40,388 bases of DNA from NCBI GenBank assembly GCA_013792005.1, contig VMSU01000136.1:1-40388 (forward strand), written 5' to 3'. This stretch comes from Desulfobulbaceae bacterium. GTDB lineage: Bacteria; Desulfobacterota; Desulfobulbia; Desulfobulbales; VMSU01. The notes under the pieces were generated by a model. That model was not told the DNA's origin. It was given only the letters and a program-made list of their open reading frames with translations, and made no database searches. Position 1 is the first letter of the stretch, and every line of letters begins with the position of its first letter. Made by a program: the position numbers and the translations under genes. Of this stretch, positions 26,599 to 36,695 are shown one piece after another.

Positions 26599-27468
26599 TT
26601 ACAGGCAATGAGCCACCGCCTGCTCGATAGTAGAAAAAGAAAATTGAAACCCTCCCTCCAGTAATCGTTTAGGGATGACTTCTTGTCCCTGCGTCAGGAT
26701 TGTGGCCGCTTCACCAAAAATCAATGAGAGTATCAGCCCTGGAACTGGTAGCCAGGTCGGCCGCCCAAGGGTTACCCCCAGGGCTCGGGTCAATGCCGCG
26801 TTGGTGGTTGGATGGGGAGCCGTGAGATTATAGGCTCCCTCCCACTGCGAATCACTTATGGCGGCGCTATAGGCCCGGATCAGGTCATCGCAATGAATCC
26901 AGGAAAAGGCCTGGCTGCCGCTACCAATGGTCCCGCCCAAACCCAATCGAAACATGGGCGCCATTTGAGCCAAGGCCCCGCCTCCGGGCCCCAAGACCAC
27001 GCCCAAACGGAAGATGCAGGTACGAACGCCAAGATCCCTGGCCTGCCAGGCCTCGTGCTCCCATGCCTTGGCCAGATTGCCAAGAAAACCCTCGGCTGGA
27101 AGATGATCGGCTTCGGTGTGACGCCGGCCAGCAGCATAATACCCCACGGCTGAGGTGGAAATAAATACGGTAGGGGATTTCTTGAGCCTGGACATGGCCT
27201 CGACCAGACGACGAGTCACCCCGATCCGGCTTTCAACCAAAATCTTCTTATATTCCTCGGTCCAACGCTTGAGGATCGGAGCGCCGGCAAGGTTAATGAC
27301 AGCCCGGACCCCATGCAGGCGATTGACCAATGCGTCGACATCACCGAGATCCTGTCGACCCAAGGGCACAACATTCCACCCGTCACTCTGCAGGACGCGG
27401 GTAAGATGGGAGCCGACAAATCCACTCGCCCCACTTATAGCTATAGTGCCTTGACTTTGTTCCTTCAT
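26599..27468 (-). CDS. TIGR01777-type NAD-dependent epimerase (SDR family)
   Basis: 289 residues. Nucleotide-binding 'IAISGASGFVGSHLTRVLQSDGW' at the N-terminus, 'VINLAGAPI', 'FISTSAVGYY' (Tyr of the SDR catalytic region), 'RTCIFRLGVVLGPGGGALAQMAP' and 'SWIHCDDLIRA' are the hallmarks of the YfcH/TIGR01777 group, related to nucleotide-sugar epimerases. Substrate unknown. The start is the ATG at 27468. Reads toward rnr; the palindromic repeat begins 25 bases after the stop and could act as a transcript hairpin. Confidence 0.88.
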   Translation of the reverse strand: MKEQSQGTIAISGASGFVGSHLTRVLQSDGWNVVPLGRQDLGDVDALVNRLHGVRAVINLAGAPILKRWTEEYKKILVESRIGVTRRLVEAMSRLKKSPTVFISTSAVGYYAAGRRHTEADHLPAEGFLGNLAKAWEHEAWQARDLGVRTCIFRLGVVLGPGGGALAQMAPMFRLGLGGTIGSGSQAFSWIHCDDLIRAYSAAISDSQWEGAYNLTAPHPTTNAALTRALGVTLGRPTWLPVPGLILSLIFGEAATILTQGQEVIPKRLLEGGFQFSFSTIEQAVAHCL

Positions 27469-27575
27469 GCCCCAACTGTAGCAGAAATGAGAACAAATCT
27501 GAAAGGATTTTGTAACTTATTCAGGTTAATAGCCCAAAATGGCTTGGGGGGGGTACAGAAGAGGAGGAAATGACA

Positions 27576-27610
27576 CGGGGCAGCTCTTCCTGTCTGGAGA
27601 AACTGCCCCG
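27576..27610 (-). terminator. Hairpin downstream of secB, possible terminator
   Basis: CGGGGCAG (27576-27583) and CTGCCCCG (27603-27610) pair perfectly, with partly pairing inner bases. It lies 27 bases past the secB stop. The following minus-strand bases are pyrimidine-rich (TGTCATTTCCTCC) rather than a pure T-run, so termination is likely but not certain. Confidence 0.5.
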
Positions 27611-27637
27611 GCGGGCCAAGTGCGGAGATGGTACAAA

Positions 27638-28123
27638 TTACTGCTGTTGCTGCTTCTCTTGAGCTGTGGCCTGACGCTGTTGATTCTGGTACAGGGCCAG
27701 AAAGTTAACCGGCTCCATCAAGAAGGGAACGAACCCGCCATCAACAGTAAGTTGGCTGATAATCTGGCGAGTGTAGGGGAACATCATGGACGGACAATCA
27801 ACCGCCAATACCACCGGGACATGCTGCTCCGGGATATGCTTGATGGTGAAAACGGCACAGTGCTCAACCTCGATAATAAAGAGAGTTTGGGCCGTCTCTC
27901 CCTGAGTCACCTTGGCGGTAATGGAGAGGGAGACCTCATAAAGGCTGTCCCCTGGGACAATCTTGTGCTTGAGGCCAAGATTAACTTCAACTTTCGGCTC
28001 ACTCTGCTTGACGGTAAAGACCTCTGGTGCATTGGGGTTTTCAAAAGAGAGATCTTTTACATACATCTTCTGGAGGCGAAAGATCGGGGCCTCAGCCTGT
28101 TGGTCGTTTGTCTGATCAGTCAT
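27638..28123 (-). CDS. secB: Protein-export chaperone SecB
   Basis: 161 residues from the ATG at 28123 behind AAGGA; the open frame upstream is not needed. SecB features: 'PIFRLQKMYVKDLSFENPNAPEVF' (typical opening), 'LYEVSLSITAKV', 'TLFIIEVEHCAVFTI' and 'LAVDCPSMMFPYTRQIISQLTVDGGFVPFLMEPVNFLALY' (blocks PFPR-like region, FPYTRQIIS and PFLMEPVNF). The tetrameric chaperone keeps exported proteins unfolded and hands them to SecA. The C-terminus is Gln-rich. A large plus-strand open frame across this gene is only its mirror. Confidence 0.93.
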   Translation of the reverse strand: MTDQTNDQQAEAPIFRLQKMYVKDLSFENPNAPEVFTVKQSEPKVEVNLGLKHKIVPGDSLYEVSLSITAKVTQGETAQTLFIIEVEHCAVFTIKHIPEQHVPVVLAVDCPSMMFPYTRQIISQLTVDGGFVPFLMEPVNFLALYQNQQRQATAQEKQQQQ

Positions 28124-28421
28124 GATGGAATCCTTAAAAGTATGGGTGTATGAAAAAAATGAGTTAAGGGGAACTATCCAGCAATACCCCAACTAAAGAG
28201 GCCTACTGAACAATTACAATTACGAAAATCCGCTCATTTTAAAGCTTAAACACGACAGTTACAATGCAAGCAGTTATAATGGAAACACAGTAAAGTTGAA
28301 AGGATTTTTTGGTACTTTACCGGATGGTACACCTTCTTGCTCTCACTTGTTTCTTGACAAAAAACGTGTCTTTTAGGAACCTCTCGCAGAGGTCACTTCC
28401 TGTCATCCTACTCCAACCAAC
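28124..28421. other. Intergenic region between secB and glrR
   Basis: AT-rich, no gene supported. A perfect hairpin ACCTCT-CGC-AGAGGT lies at 28379-28393, just past the glrR stop on its strand; the T-run that follows in the transcript comes only after about 15 bases, so it is a doubtful terminator. A plus-strand TATAAT near 28276 has no partner gene. Confidence 0.4.
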
Positions 28422-29771
28422 TCACTCCTTCTTGAACAAGGCCGGGATAATGTGGTTACGCTGGAGGAGGGTGTAAAAATCGGTGCGGTTGCGGTCGGCG
28501 ATCCGGGCGGCCTGGGTGACATTGCCCTCGGTCATCTTCAAGAGGCTGATCAGGTACTCCTGCTCAAAACGCATCCGGGCCTCGGCAAAGGTCGGGTAAC
28601 GGGCAAAGTTTTTCTGGATGGTCATGCCGATGAGCGACGCAGGGATGATCGGCGAGGTGGCCAGGGCCACCGAGTGTTCCACCACGTTGTAGAGCTGGCG
28701 GATATTGCCCGGCCACGGAGCGCCGATCAACATCTCCATGGCCTCGGGAGCAAAGCCGTGGATGGTCTTGTCCGCGCTGCGGGCGCTCTCGCGCAGAAAA
28801 TAATTGGCCAGGAGGGGAATATCTTCCGCCCGCTCGGCAAGTTTCGGCAGACTAAGAGAGACAACATTCAGCCGGTAATACAGGTCCTCCCGAAAAAGCC
28901 CGTCACTCACCATCTGGGCCAGGGGTCGGTGGGTGGCTGAGATGATCCGGACATCAACACCCACCGACTCGGCTGAACCTACCGGGCGCAAAATCCGCTC
29001 CTGGATGACCCGCAGCAGCTTGACCTGAAAAGAGAGCGGCGTATCCCCGATCTCATCAAGAAACAGGGTCCCTTGATCCGCCGCCCGGATCAGACCATGG
29101 TGATCCCGCACCGCCCCGGTAAACGACCCCTTGACGTGACCGAACAGCTCCGACTCAAGCAAGGTCTCAGGGATGGCCCCGCAGTTAATGGCAATAAACG
29201 GCTTGTGACAGCGAGGGCTGGCCCGATGAATGGCCTTGGCCAGCAGCTCCTTGCCGGTCCCGCTCTCGCCGAGGATCAGGATATTCACCCGACCTCCCGC
29301 CACCAGTTGCGCTTGGGCCAGAATATCGGTCATCGCCTGGCTTTGATGAATAATATCCTGGCGCCAACTCTCCTCTTGCCGGACGGCCGGGAGCTGGCTG
29401 GCGCCGCTGAGATTCAAGGCCCGCTTGATCTCCATGAGCAGGGCCATGCCGGACAAGGGCTTGGTGAGAAAAGAGAAAACACCTCGCTGGGTGGCCGCGA
29501 CGGCCTCGGGAATCGAGCCGTGGGCAGTCATAATGATCACCGGCAGGAATGGATTGCCGGCGCGGATGCTGTCAAAGAGATTCAGCCCGTCCATGCCGCT
29601 CATCCTCAAGTCGGTCACCACCAAATCCGGACGAACAACCGAGAGCCTTGCCAGCGCCTCTTCGGCGCTGGTCGCCTGGTGAACTTGGTATCCCTCAGCA
29701 ACAAGACGCATCGAGAGAAGGCTTAAGAGGTCGGTATCATCATCGACCAGCAGAATCACACTCTGGGGCAT
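28422..29771 (-). CDS. glrR: GlrR/QseF-type NtrC-family response regulator
   Basis: 449 residues from the ATG at 29771, preceded by GAGGA. Receiver domain (about 1-120: 'ILLVDDDTDLLSLLSMRL', phospho-Asp in 'LVVTDLRMSGMDG', 'VIIMTAHGS', 'TKPLSG'). AAA+ domain (about 140-370): Walker A 'GESGTGKELL', loop 'GSFTGA' instead of the usual GAFTGA, Walker B '[12 protein letters not shown]', 'WPGNIRQLYNVVEH'. C-terminal Fis-type HTH 'GNVTQAARIADRNRTDFYTLLQRN', with the RTDFY/L pattern typical of GlrR. Activates sigma-54 promoters when phosphorylated, by family. Third of the kinase-lipoprotein-regulator set. Confidence 0.88.
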   Translation of the reverse strand: MPQSVILLVDDDTDLLSLLSMRLVAEGYQVHQATSAEEALARLSVVRPDLVVTDLRMSGMDGLNLFDSIRAGNPFLPVIIMTAHGSIPEAVAATQRGVFSFLTKPLSGMALLMEIKRALNLSGASQLPAVRQEESWRQDIIHQSQAMTDILAQAQLVAGGRVNILILGESGTGKELLAKAIHRASPRCHKPFIAINCGAIPETLLESELFGHVKGSFTGAVRDHHGLIRAADQGTLFLDEIGDTPLSFQVKLLRVIQERILRPVGSAESVGVDVRIISATHRPLAQMVSDGLFREDLYYRLNVVSLSLPKLAERAEDIPLLANYFLRESARSADKTIHGFAPEAMEMLIGAPWPGNIRQLYNVVEHSVALATSPIIPASLIGMTIQKNFARYPTFAEARMRFEQEYLISLLKMTEGNVTQAARIADRNRTDFYTLLQRNHIIPALFKKE

Positions 29772-29796
29772 AGGGTTCCTCTGGAGAGCAGCTGGT

Positions 29797-30405
29797 TCAT
29801 TTTTTTCGCCCCCGGTCAATCAAACCGCGCTCAATATCCTGAAGTTTCTTAAGCTTAAACGCCAGGTCATCCCGCTCTTCACGGCAGGCCACCAGTTCTC
29901 CGCCTTGGGTCTTTGCTTTCTTACGGGCGACGCGCAGGGCATTGGCACACTCCTGGTCCTGGCTGATCGTCTTCTCACAAGATACCAACTGGTCGTTGAT
30001 CAGGATGAACAGATCTCCCAACCGGCGATGGAACTCGGAATCCTGGCGTGCCGCAGCAAGAGCCTTCACCGCCTGATTGCCATCAACAAAAGGCTGGCCC
30101 GGCAGAGAGGCCAGCATCACCAGCTGGACGTTAGCGAGCCGATTATCGGTTGAATCAAGGGCCTTGAGCAGGCGCTGATACTCCAGAACCAGCTCCTCGC
30201 TAGTCAGAACTTTTAGGGCAGCATAGTACGCCAGGGCATCGGCAGGGACAACTTCTGCCGATACTTGATGCCAATACGGCCCAACCTCCCCAGTGAGCGC
30301 TGGCGGCGCACCCTGACCGGCTGGCGCTGACGGAAATTTTACAGGAAGACACCCTGCGGTAACCGCACATACAATAATACAACAGACAAAAGCTACACGA
30401 CGCAT
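29797..30405 (-). CDS. QseG-like lipoprotein of the glr operon
   Basis: 202 residues with a type II signal peptide ('VAFVCCIIVCAVTAGC', lipobox TAGC). The mature part is helical, ending in a coiled-coil-like segment ('ARKKAKTQGGELVACREERDDLAFKLKKLQDIERGL'; key heptads around VACREERDDLAFKLKKLQ). Sequence identity to QseG is not obvious to me; the name rests on the position between a GlrK-type kinase and a GlrR-type regulator, as in enterobacterial qseEGF, on lipoprotein status and on size. There QseG is an outer-membrane lipoprotein that binds the QseE sensor. Confidence 0.75.
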   Translation of the reverse strand: MRRVAFVCCIIVCAVTAGCLPVKFPSAPAGQGAPPALTGEVGPYWHQVSAEVVPADALAYYAALKVLTSEELVLEYQRLLKALDSTDNRLANVQLVMLASLPGQPFVDGNQAVKALAAARQDSEFHRRLGDLFILINDQLVSCEKTISQDQECANALRVARKKAKTQGGELVACREERDDLAFKLKKLQDIERGLIDRGRKK

Positions 30406-30413
30406 GATATTCC

Positions 30414-31847
30414 TTAACAGATGTGGGGCAGGGTAATCCTAAAGCAGGCTCCGGTTTCTACCAACTGCACCAGTTCCAAAGTGCCGTTATGGGCGGCGAC
30501 GTACTCCTTGGCAATAGCAAGGCCAAGCCCCGTGCCCTTAACATGGCTGCGGCAGGTAGTGGCAGCGCCATGAAAAAATGGTGAAAAGATCTGCTCTTGT
30601 TCCGATTCCGGGATTCCAGGCCCGGAATCGTGAATCTCAAGCACCACCTGCCCATTGGCGTTTTGACCGAAAATCGTGATCGTGCCGCCGGAAGGGGTGT
30701 ATTTAATAGCGTTTGACAGCAAGTTGTCAACCACGGTTTTAATCCGCTGACGATCGGCCAGCAGGGTACAGGTATCGATCACCATGGTAAGGGTCAAGGT
30801 ATTGTTGACGATTGCCGGCTTGTAGTCACCGACAACCTCAGCGACAAGGTCTTTGAGATCAAATTCACTCATCTGCAAGCAGGCCCTTTCGGCCTGGGCC
30901 ATGGTCAGTCCCACCAGGTTTTCGATCAATCTCTTCAGTTCCCCGCAGTTTTTACGCAGGATGCCGATAACCTCACGCTGCTGTTCGCTCACCGGGCCTG
31001 CAACCCCATCGCCCAGGAGTTCGGCGGCCTCGTGGATTGAGGCCAGCGGGGTCTTGAGTTCGTGCGAAATGTGGGAGGCGAATTTATTTTTTTCCTGTTC
31101 GTAATAGGCCAACTGCTGCCTGAGCCAGTTGAGGCGGGTGCCTAGAGAGGCAAGATCGTCAGGACCGTTCACCGTAATTTCGGTGGTAAAATCTCCCTGC
31201 CCCAAGAGATGGAGGCCCTGGTCAATCTGTTTGATGGGCCGGGTAATCAACCGGGTGAGAAAAAAGACTAAGATAATGGTCAGCGGCAAACAGGTACTGG
31301 CCAGAGCAAAGAGTAATTTCTCCGCCTGCTCCTCTTCGCGATGCAAGGTTTCAACCTCGTTATAGATACCACGCTGGCTCAGCAGGTAGATCTGACGCCC
31401 TGTGTCGTTAATGGCGCTAAAATCGTCATCACTGATGGTCGCGCCCACGCCCCTGGTAGGCTGGAGCGAGGCCTGAATCTTCTTTTGCTGGTTGGCCAGA
31501 AGATCGAACAACGCCTTAAGCTCAAGGTTATGCGGGATAGCAAGGAGGCTTGAGATAGTGCCGTTGATCTGAGCGATCGCACTTTGCAGATCCTCCTGAA
31601 TCGAGTCATCCCCCAGGACCAAATATTGCCGGTAACGGCGCTCCTGCCGAGTGAGCTGCTCCTGCAGGGCCTGACTCAATTCACTGGCGGTCACCGAGCG
31701 GTAGACTGAGCGGGTGCTATCAAGCACCAAACGGTCCATCAGCAGGTCAGAGGCAATCACCACCAACAGCAGCGGCAACGAAACGACGAACATAGCCGAA
31801 AGGACCAGGGAGAAAAAGGATTTGGGCCTCAGACGAAACAAGTTCAT
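30414..31847 (-). CDS. glrK: GlrK/QseE-type sensor histidine kinase
   Basis: 477 residues. TM1 about 12-35, a ~150-residue helical periplasmic sensor, TM2 near 185-208 ('[23 protein letters not shown]'), HAMP ('[23 protein letters not shown]'), H-box '[26 protein letters not shown]', then N box '[10 protein letters not shown]', G1 '[18 protein letters not shown]' and G2 '[13 protein letters not shown]'. Autophosphorylates on the H-box His and passes phosphate to the GlrR-type regulator. Its ATG overlaps the uvrA stop (ATGA) and the lipoprotein gene follows after eight bases. Confidence 0.88.
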   Translation of the reverse strand: MNLFRLRPKSFFSLVLSAMFVVSLPLLLVVIASDLLMDRLVLDSTRSVYRSVTASELSQALQEQLTRQERRYRQYLVLGDDSIQEDLQSAIAQINGTISSLLAIPHNLELKALFDLLANQQKKIQASLQPTRGVGATISDDDFSAINDTGRQIYLLSQRGIYNEVETLHREEEQAEKLLFALASTCLPLTIILVFFLTRLITRPIKQIDQGLHLLGQGDFTTEITVNGPDDLASLGTRLNWLRQQLAYYEQEKNKFASHISHELKTPLASIHEAAELLGDGVAGPVSEQQREVIGILRKNCGELKRLIENLVGLTMAQAERACLQMSEFDLKDLVAEVVGDYKPAIVNNTLTLTMVIDTCTLLADRQRIKTVVDNLLSNAIKYTPSGGTITIFGQNANGQVVLEIHDSGPGIPESEQEQIFSPFFHGAATTCRSHVKGTGLGLAIAKEYVAAHNGTLELVQLVETGACFRITLPHIC

Positions 31848-34687
31848 TCGTCCCCTTCACTTGAACTCAGCACCTGCCGGAGAAAAATCCCGGTGGCAGA
31901 CTCAGCGCACGCCGCCACCTGTTCCGGGGTGCCGGTGACGATGATCTGACCACCGCCATCGCCGCCTTCAGGGCCTAAATCAATAACATGATCAGCTGTC
32001 TTGATCACATCCAGATTGTGCTCAATGACCACAATGGTATTGCCGGCATCGACCAGCCGCCGAAGTACGGTCAACAGATGCTGGATATCGGCGGGATGAA
32101 GGCCGGTGGTCGGCTCATCAAGGATATACAAGGTCCGGCCAGTCCCCCGCTTACTCAACTCCCGCGCCAGTTTGATCCGCTGGGCCTCACCACCGGACAG
32201 GGTGACCGAGGACTGGCCCAAGGCCAGATACGAGAGACCGACATCAAAGAGGGTCTGGAGCCGGGAACGGATCGGCGGGATATTTTTAAAAAAATCCAAG
32301 GCCTCCTCAACATTCATGCTGAGCACCTCGGCTATTGATTTGGCCCGGTAAAGGATATCAAGGGTATCGCGATTGTAGCGCTTTCCCCGACAGGCCTCGC
32401 AGGTGACATAGACATCGGGCAGAAAATGCATGGCGATCTTGATCACCCCATCTCCCTCGCAGGCCTCGCAGCGACCGCCCTTGATGTTGAAACTGAAGCG
32501 ACCAGGCAGGTACCCCCTGGCCCTGGACTCGGGCAACCTGGCGAACAACTCACGGATAGGAGTCAGCACCCCGGTGTAAGTGGCCGGGTTCGAGCGTGGG
32601 GTCCGGCCAATGGGGCTCTGATCGATGTCGATGACCTTGTCGAGATGCTCCAGCCCCCGGATTCGCTCGCACTGAGGCGAAGGTCCGTGGCTGCCCTGAA
32701 CGATGGCCGCGGCCCCGGAAAGCAAGGTCTCCATCACCAGAGAACTCTTCCCGGACCCGGAAACCCCGGTAACACAGGTGAACAACCCCAAGGGGAAGGC
32801 TACGGTCAAATCATGGAGGTTATTGGCGTGGGCCTTGATGATGGTAATAGCCTTACCCCGTTCAGCTTTGCGCCGCTTGGAGGGCAATGCAATATTTAAG
32901 CGGCCAGACAGGTAGCCACCGGTAACAGAATTTTCATCGGCAATCAAGCCCGCCACCGGCCCGTTATAGACCACCTGCCCCCCATGGACCCCGGCCCCTG
33001 GGCCCATGTCCAAGACATGATCGGCTGCAAGAATGGTATCGGCATCATGTTCAACCACAATCACAGTGTTGCCCAGATCCCTAAGCCGAGTCAGGGTCCT
33101 GATCAACCGCTCGTTGTCCCGCTGGTGCAGACCGATACTCGGTTCGTCCAGGATATAGAGGACCCCGGTAAGCGAGGTGCCGATCTGGGAGGCCAGGCGA
33201 ATGCGCTGAGACTCCCCACCGGACAAGGTCGAAGCGCTCCGAGCAAGCGACAGATAGCCAAGACCGACACCCTTCAAAAAGGTGAGGCGTTCACAGATCT
33301 CTTTTAAGATCGGCGCCGCGATAGCCGACTCTTGGGCGGAGACCGGAATTGTGGGCAATTCGCTCAACACCTGATCAATGCCCAGACTGCACAGTTGATG
33401 GATGTTCCACGAGCCAAATTTCACCGCCAGCGGGGCCGGGCTGAGCCGGGCGCCTCCGCAGGCAGAACAGGAGCAGGCGCTGATATAGTGCTCCAGCTCC
33501 TCGCGAACAGGGCCTGAATTGGTCTCTTCATAGCGGCGAGCCATCTGGGGAATAATCCCTTCATAGGGCTTGGCAAAATGGAGTAGCCGCTGCCGCCGTT
33601 CATAACTAAAGGCAATCTCCTGGATACCGGTGCCGTGGAGGATAGCGTTCTTGGCGATTTCGGGCAAGCTCTTAAACGGCGCGGTCAGACTAAAACCATA
33701 GTGACGGGCCAATGAGGCCAACAACTGATGGGAGTACGACATCGCAGAACTGTTGCGCCATGGGGCAATGGCCCCCTTCTTGATGCTGAGTTCCGGGTCC
33801 GGCACAATCAGGTTGGGGTCGAAGAACTGCTTAACCCCCAACCCACCGCATTCGGCGCAGGCCCCTTTAGGGTTATTAAAAGAAAAAAGCTGGGGCGAAA
33901 GATCGGGCAAGCTGATGCCGCAGGTGATACAGGCGGCCCGCTCGGAGAAGAGCATCTCCTCTTTGGTCTCAGGGACGAGGACCAGCAGCAGCCCATCGGC
34001 CAGACCGACCGCCGTGGCCACCGACTCGGCCAGACGCCGCTCAATCGACTCCTTGATCACCAACCGGTCAACCACGGCTTCGATGGTGTGGCGCTTGTTC
34101 TTATCCAGCTCAATCTCTTGGTCAAGAGAGACAAATTCACCGTTTACCCGCAGCCGGATGAAACCCTCCTTGCGCATCCGGGAGAAGACCAAGGCATGAC
34201 TGCCCTTCTTGCCCTCCACCAGAGGAGCGAGGAGGATGATCTTGCTGCCCTCCGGACGATTGATCAGACTGGTAACCATGGCCTCAACACTCTGGGCGTG
34301 AATGGCCTTGCCGCATTGAGGACAGCTGGGCCTACCGACCCTGGCGAAAAGCAGCCGCAGATAATCGTAGATTTCGGTAATGGTGCCGACCGTTGACCGG
34401 GGGTTGCGGTTGGTAGTCCGCTGCTCGATGGAGACGGCGGGAGAGAGTCCCTCAAGACTATCCACTTCGGGCTTATCCATCTGCCCCAAGAATTGCCGAG
34501 CGTAGGTGGACAACGATTCGACATACCGCCGCTGGCCCTCGGCATAGAGGGTGTCAAAGGCCAAAGTCGATTTACCGGACCCGCTCAATCCGGTAAAGAC
34601 AATGAACTTATCGCGCGGGAGATCAAGATCGATATTTTTTAAGTTGTGCATCCGGGCGCCCCGGATGCGGATATGAGACTGGGACAT
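31844..34687 (-). CDS. uvrA: Excinuclease ABC subunit A
   Basis: 947 residues, the full UvrA length. Opens '[20 protein letters not shown]'; first Walker A '[20 protein letters not shown]', second '[16 protein letters not shown]'; ABC signatures '[17 protein letters not shown]' and '[20 protein letters not shown]'; zinc-finger cysteines in 'CPQCGK', 'CITCG', 'CAECGG', 'CSACGG' and 'CEACEGDG'...'CEACRGKRY'. UvrA recognises DNA damage and loads UvrB in nucleotide excision repair. First gene of the operon with glrK, qseG-like and glrR. The second copy of the palindromic repeat lies 85 bases upstream of its start. Confidence 0.97.
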   Translation of the reverse strand: MSQSHIRIRGARMHNLKNIDLDLPRDKFIVFTGLSGSGKSTLAFDTLYAEGQRRYVESLSTYARQFLGQMDKPEVDSLEGLSPAVSIEQRTTNRNPRSTVGTITEIYDYLRLLFARVGRPSCPQCGKAIHAQSVEAMVTSLINRPEGSKIILLAPLVEGKKGSHALVFSRMRKEGFIRLRVNGEFVSLDQEIELDKNKRHTIEAVVDRLVIKESIERRLAESVATAVGLADGLLLVLVPETKEEMLFSERAACITCGISLPDLSPQLFSFNNPKGACAECGGLGVKQFFDPNLIVPDPELSIKKGAIAPWRNSSAMSYSHQLLASLARHYGFSLTAPFKSLPEIAKNAILHGTGIQEIAFSYERRQRLLHFAKPYEGIIPQMARRYEETNSGPVREELEHYISACSCSACGGARLSPAPLAVKFGSWNIHQLCSLGIDQVLSELPTIPVSAQESAIAAPILKEICERLTFLKGVGLGYLSLARSASTLSGGESQRIRLASQIGTSLTGVLYILDEPSIGLHQRDNERLIRTLTRLRDLGNTVIVVEHDADTILAADHVLDMGPGAGVHGGQVVYNGPVAGLIADENSVTGGYLSGRLNIALPSKRRKAERGKAITIIKAHANNLHDLTVAFPLGLFTCVTGVSGSGKSSLVMETLLSGAAAIVQGSHGPSPQCERIRGLEHLDKVIDIDQSPIGRTPRSNPATYTGVLTPIRELFARLPESRARGYLPGRFSFNIKGGRCEACEGDGVIKIAMHFLPDVYVTCEACRGKRYNRDTLDILYRAKSIAEVLSMNVEEALDFFKNIPPIRSRLQTLFDVGLSYLALGQSSVTLSGGEAQRIKLARELSKRGTGRTLYILDEPTTGLHPADIQHLLTVLRRLVDAGNTIVVIEHNLDVIKTADHVIDLGPEGGDGGGQIIVTGTPEQVAACAESATGIFLRQVLSSSEGDE

Positions 34688-34771
34688 GATTTAATCAGAA
34701 TTTGTGTGGTGAAAGGGGAACTCCTCAAGCGAGACTGCGAAACAGGTGGAGTGTCCTGTGATCGCTTACTT

Positions 34772-34952
34772 AGGGACGCGGAAAATACCAATTTACCTGG
34801 ATCGCGCCCGGATCTGGGACAGATTTGGGCGCGCCGATTGAACAAAACCGCAGGCGTAGCAGCGCTACGTCGAGGATTTTGTGATTGAGTCTCGACCAAA
34901 GATGGCCCAAAGCCGGGATGCGTTATGGTAAATTGGTATTTTCCGTGTCCCT
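34772..34952. repeat. Palindromic mobile repeat, long copy (181 bp)
   Basis: Inverted ends of 26 bp at 34772-34797 and 34927-34952 (one mismatch) match those of 26481-26573. Inside are a hairpin CGCGCCC/GGGCGCG spanning GGGACAGATTT (34816-34826), and a second imperfect palindrome around GGCGTAGC-AGC-GCTACG. The last ~20 internal bases (AAAGCCGGGATGCGTTAT) match the short copy, so the two are related versions. The following 34953-35247 is AT-rich with no gene seen. Confidence 0.9.
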
Positions 34953-35308
34953 TAGGAAAGGAGTTAATTTATCACCCATACTTCATATTAACAAAGATAA
35001 TCATCAAACGATCTCCTTTTGCATCAATTTCGTTTCTACGGTATATTCTGCGCCGATTCACCCTTACCGTTTTGGGCTATAGCCGTTTTTTTGTTTTCAG
35101 ACAAAAATTACCTCGGCAGATCATTAACGAAACCTCCACCTCATACTTAAAAAACCATGACCCCCCACCACCTCCCTCTCCTCCGATCCCTATTATTTTG
35201 ATCGTGATGCCCTTCAGACCATCGCCGACGAGACATGATGAATTTATACTTTTCCGGACACACAACATCGGGTATGAATGATGCCCCAATCTAAGGAGGT
35301 GTGTCCAA

Positions 35309-35608
35309 ATGAGTGAGAGAAAGAAACCTGTCGAATATACAGCTGAGTTTCGAGCGTCAGCTGTTAAACTTGCCGTGGAGAGCGCTCAACCAGTTTCCCA
35401 GACCGCAAAGGAACTGGGGGTTAACAAGAATACGTTATATACATGGATCGGCCAGATTCACCGCCCTGTTAAAAATAAGGGTGAAAAGGTGGCTGATGAG
35501 CATATCTATGAGGAAGTGAAACGTCTCCGCCTTGAGACTCGCCGTTTGAAGGAGGAGCGAGATATCCTAAAAAAGGCCGCAGCGTACTTTGCGCGAAGCA
35601 TGTCGTGA
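35309..35608 (+). CDS. IS3-family transposase OrfA
   Basis: 99 residues behind AAGGAGGT (35293-35300). HTH: 'YTAEFRASAVKLAVESAQPVSQTAKELGVNKNTLYTWI', then a leucine-zipper-like helix 'YEEVKRLRLETRRLKEERDILKKAAAYFA'. It binds the element ends and, fused to OrfB by -1 frameshifting at 35569-35575, forms the transposase. Its stop overlaps the GTG that can start OrfB. Confidence 0.92.
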   Translation: MSERKKPVEYTAEFRASAVKLAVESAQPVSQTAKELGVNKNTLYTWIGQIHRPVKNKGEKVADEHIYEEVKRLRLETRRLKEERDILKKAAAYFARSMS

Positions 35609-36388
35609 AGTACGCTTTCATTCAACAGCACAACAAAGAATTTCGAGTCACCCTGATGTGCTCAGTTCTGGGTGTTCCTCGTAGCGGCTATTATGATTGG
35701 CTGGAACAGCCAGAAAGTCCTCATCGTGTCGCCGATAAGCGAGTTAGCCAAAAGATAAAAGCAGTTTTCGAAATAAACCGCAAAGTATATGGCACCCGGC
35801 GCATCAAGCAGGATCTGGCAGCAGGCGGAGAAATTGTCAGTCGTCCACGTATCAGTCGCCGCCAATGTACTGGACCGCCAATTTCAAGTTGCCTGCCCGG
35901 ATACAATTTATGCCGGAGATATCACTTACATCCAAACTGGTGAAGGTTGGTTATATTTAGCCGTTTTGATAGATCTTTTCTCAAGGGCAGTGGTCGGATG
36001 GAGCATGTCGTCTCGCATCAATGCTCAGTTGGTAGACGATGCACTCCATATGGCAATGACAAAAAGAAAACCGGCAGCTGGATTGCTTCTGCATAGTGAT
36101 CGTGGAAGTCAGTATGCATCAGAACTCTACCAAGGGTCGATCCAGAAATCTGGCTTTGCCTGCAGCATGAGTCGAAAAGGAAACTGCTGGGATAATGCGC
36201 CATCGGAAAGTTTTTTCCATACCCTCAAAACCGAATTGACTCATCACGAACACTATGAGACCAGGGCCGACGCGAAAAGCAGTATTTTCGAATACATTGA
36301 GGTCTTTTACAATCGCCAGAGGCGTCACTCAGCTATAGGTTATTTGAGCCCAGCTGCCTATGAGGCGGCTCATCAAAAAGCTGCGTAA
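35605..36388 (+). pseudogene. IS3-family transposase OrfB, internally deleted and frameshifted
   Basis: The first part (35605 to about 35865) gives 'FRVTLMCSVLGVPRSGYYDW', '[26 protein letters not shown]', the HTH_21 region. The frame then changes and continues '[25 protein letters not shown]' to 36388. All three DDE residues are in the second part: D in 'YAGDITYI', D in '[12 protein letters not shown]', E in '[14 protein letters not shown]'. Between 'RPRISR' and 'NVLDRQF' family members have roughly 25-35 more residues, so a segment not divisible by three has been lost near 35860. The catalytic domain is intact but cannot be joined to the N-terminus without another shift. Confidence 0.85.
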
Positions 36389-36471
36389 TTATTTGTCCGG
36401 AAAAGTCTTGCCAGATCATTCCCCCGGACCGTAATTGGTGCGTGATTCAATATATTTCGTCATTCCAAAAT

Positions 36472-36496
36472 GTTGGGTTTCGTGCCTCAACCCAAC
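36472..36496. repeat. Hairpin repeat GTTGGGTT...AACCCAAC
   Basis: GTTGGGTT (36472-36479) and AACCCAAC (36489-36496) flank a 9-base loop. Similar TTGGGTTTCG...CAACCCAA hairpins are scattered in many bacterial genomes. The surrounding 36419-36695 has no gene I can support. Confidence 0.5.
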
Positions 36497-36695
36497 CTAC
36501 CGGGTTGAGCTACCGGAGCCAAGCGTTGGGCTAAAGAGAGTAATTCCAGATTTCTCAAGCACCACATTCAATGTCGTAGGGTTTGCAAACAGGGGGTATC
36601 GTTTGCGAACCAATTGAGGTTCCACAACCGAAAACCCAAGGTTGTATGATCTGTTAGCTGATAGGGGCACGCCTCAATGCTTATCACTTTTGTCG

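Larger units (their letters stand above)
35248..36406 (+). mobile_element. IS3-family insertion sequence with internally deleted transposase
   Basis: Two overlapping transposase frames flanked by a 13-bp inverted repeat, ACTTTTCCGGACA at 35248-35260 and its complement at 36394-36406. A weaker TGAT tip at 35236 and ATCA at 36418 would extend the ends to 25 bp imperfect repeats. No target duplication is visible with either boundary. The A6G slippery run at 35569-35575 (A-AAA-AAG in orfA phase) leads by -1 shift into the orfB frame, as usual in IS3. OrfB has an internal deletion, so the copy is probably inactive on its own. Confidence 0.85.

Noticed and set aside
27539-28153. A 204-codon plus-strand open frame over secB
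   Set aside because: It is the exact antisense of the well-conserved SecB gene and has no family features of its own.
33728-34396. Long plus-strand frame across uvrA
   Set aside because: Opposite the conserved zinc-finger and ATPase parts of uvrA; composition is a mirror of that gene.
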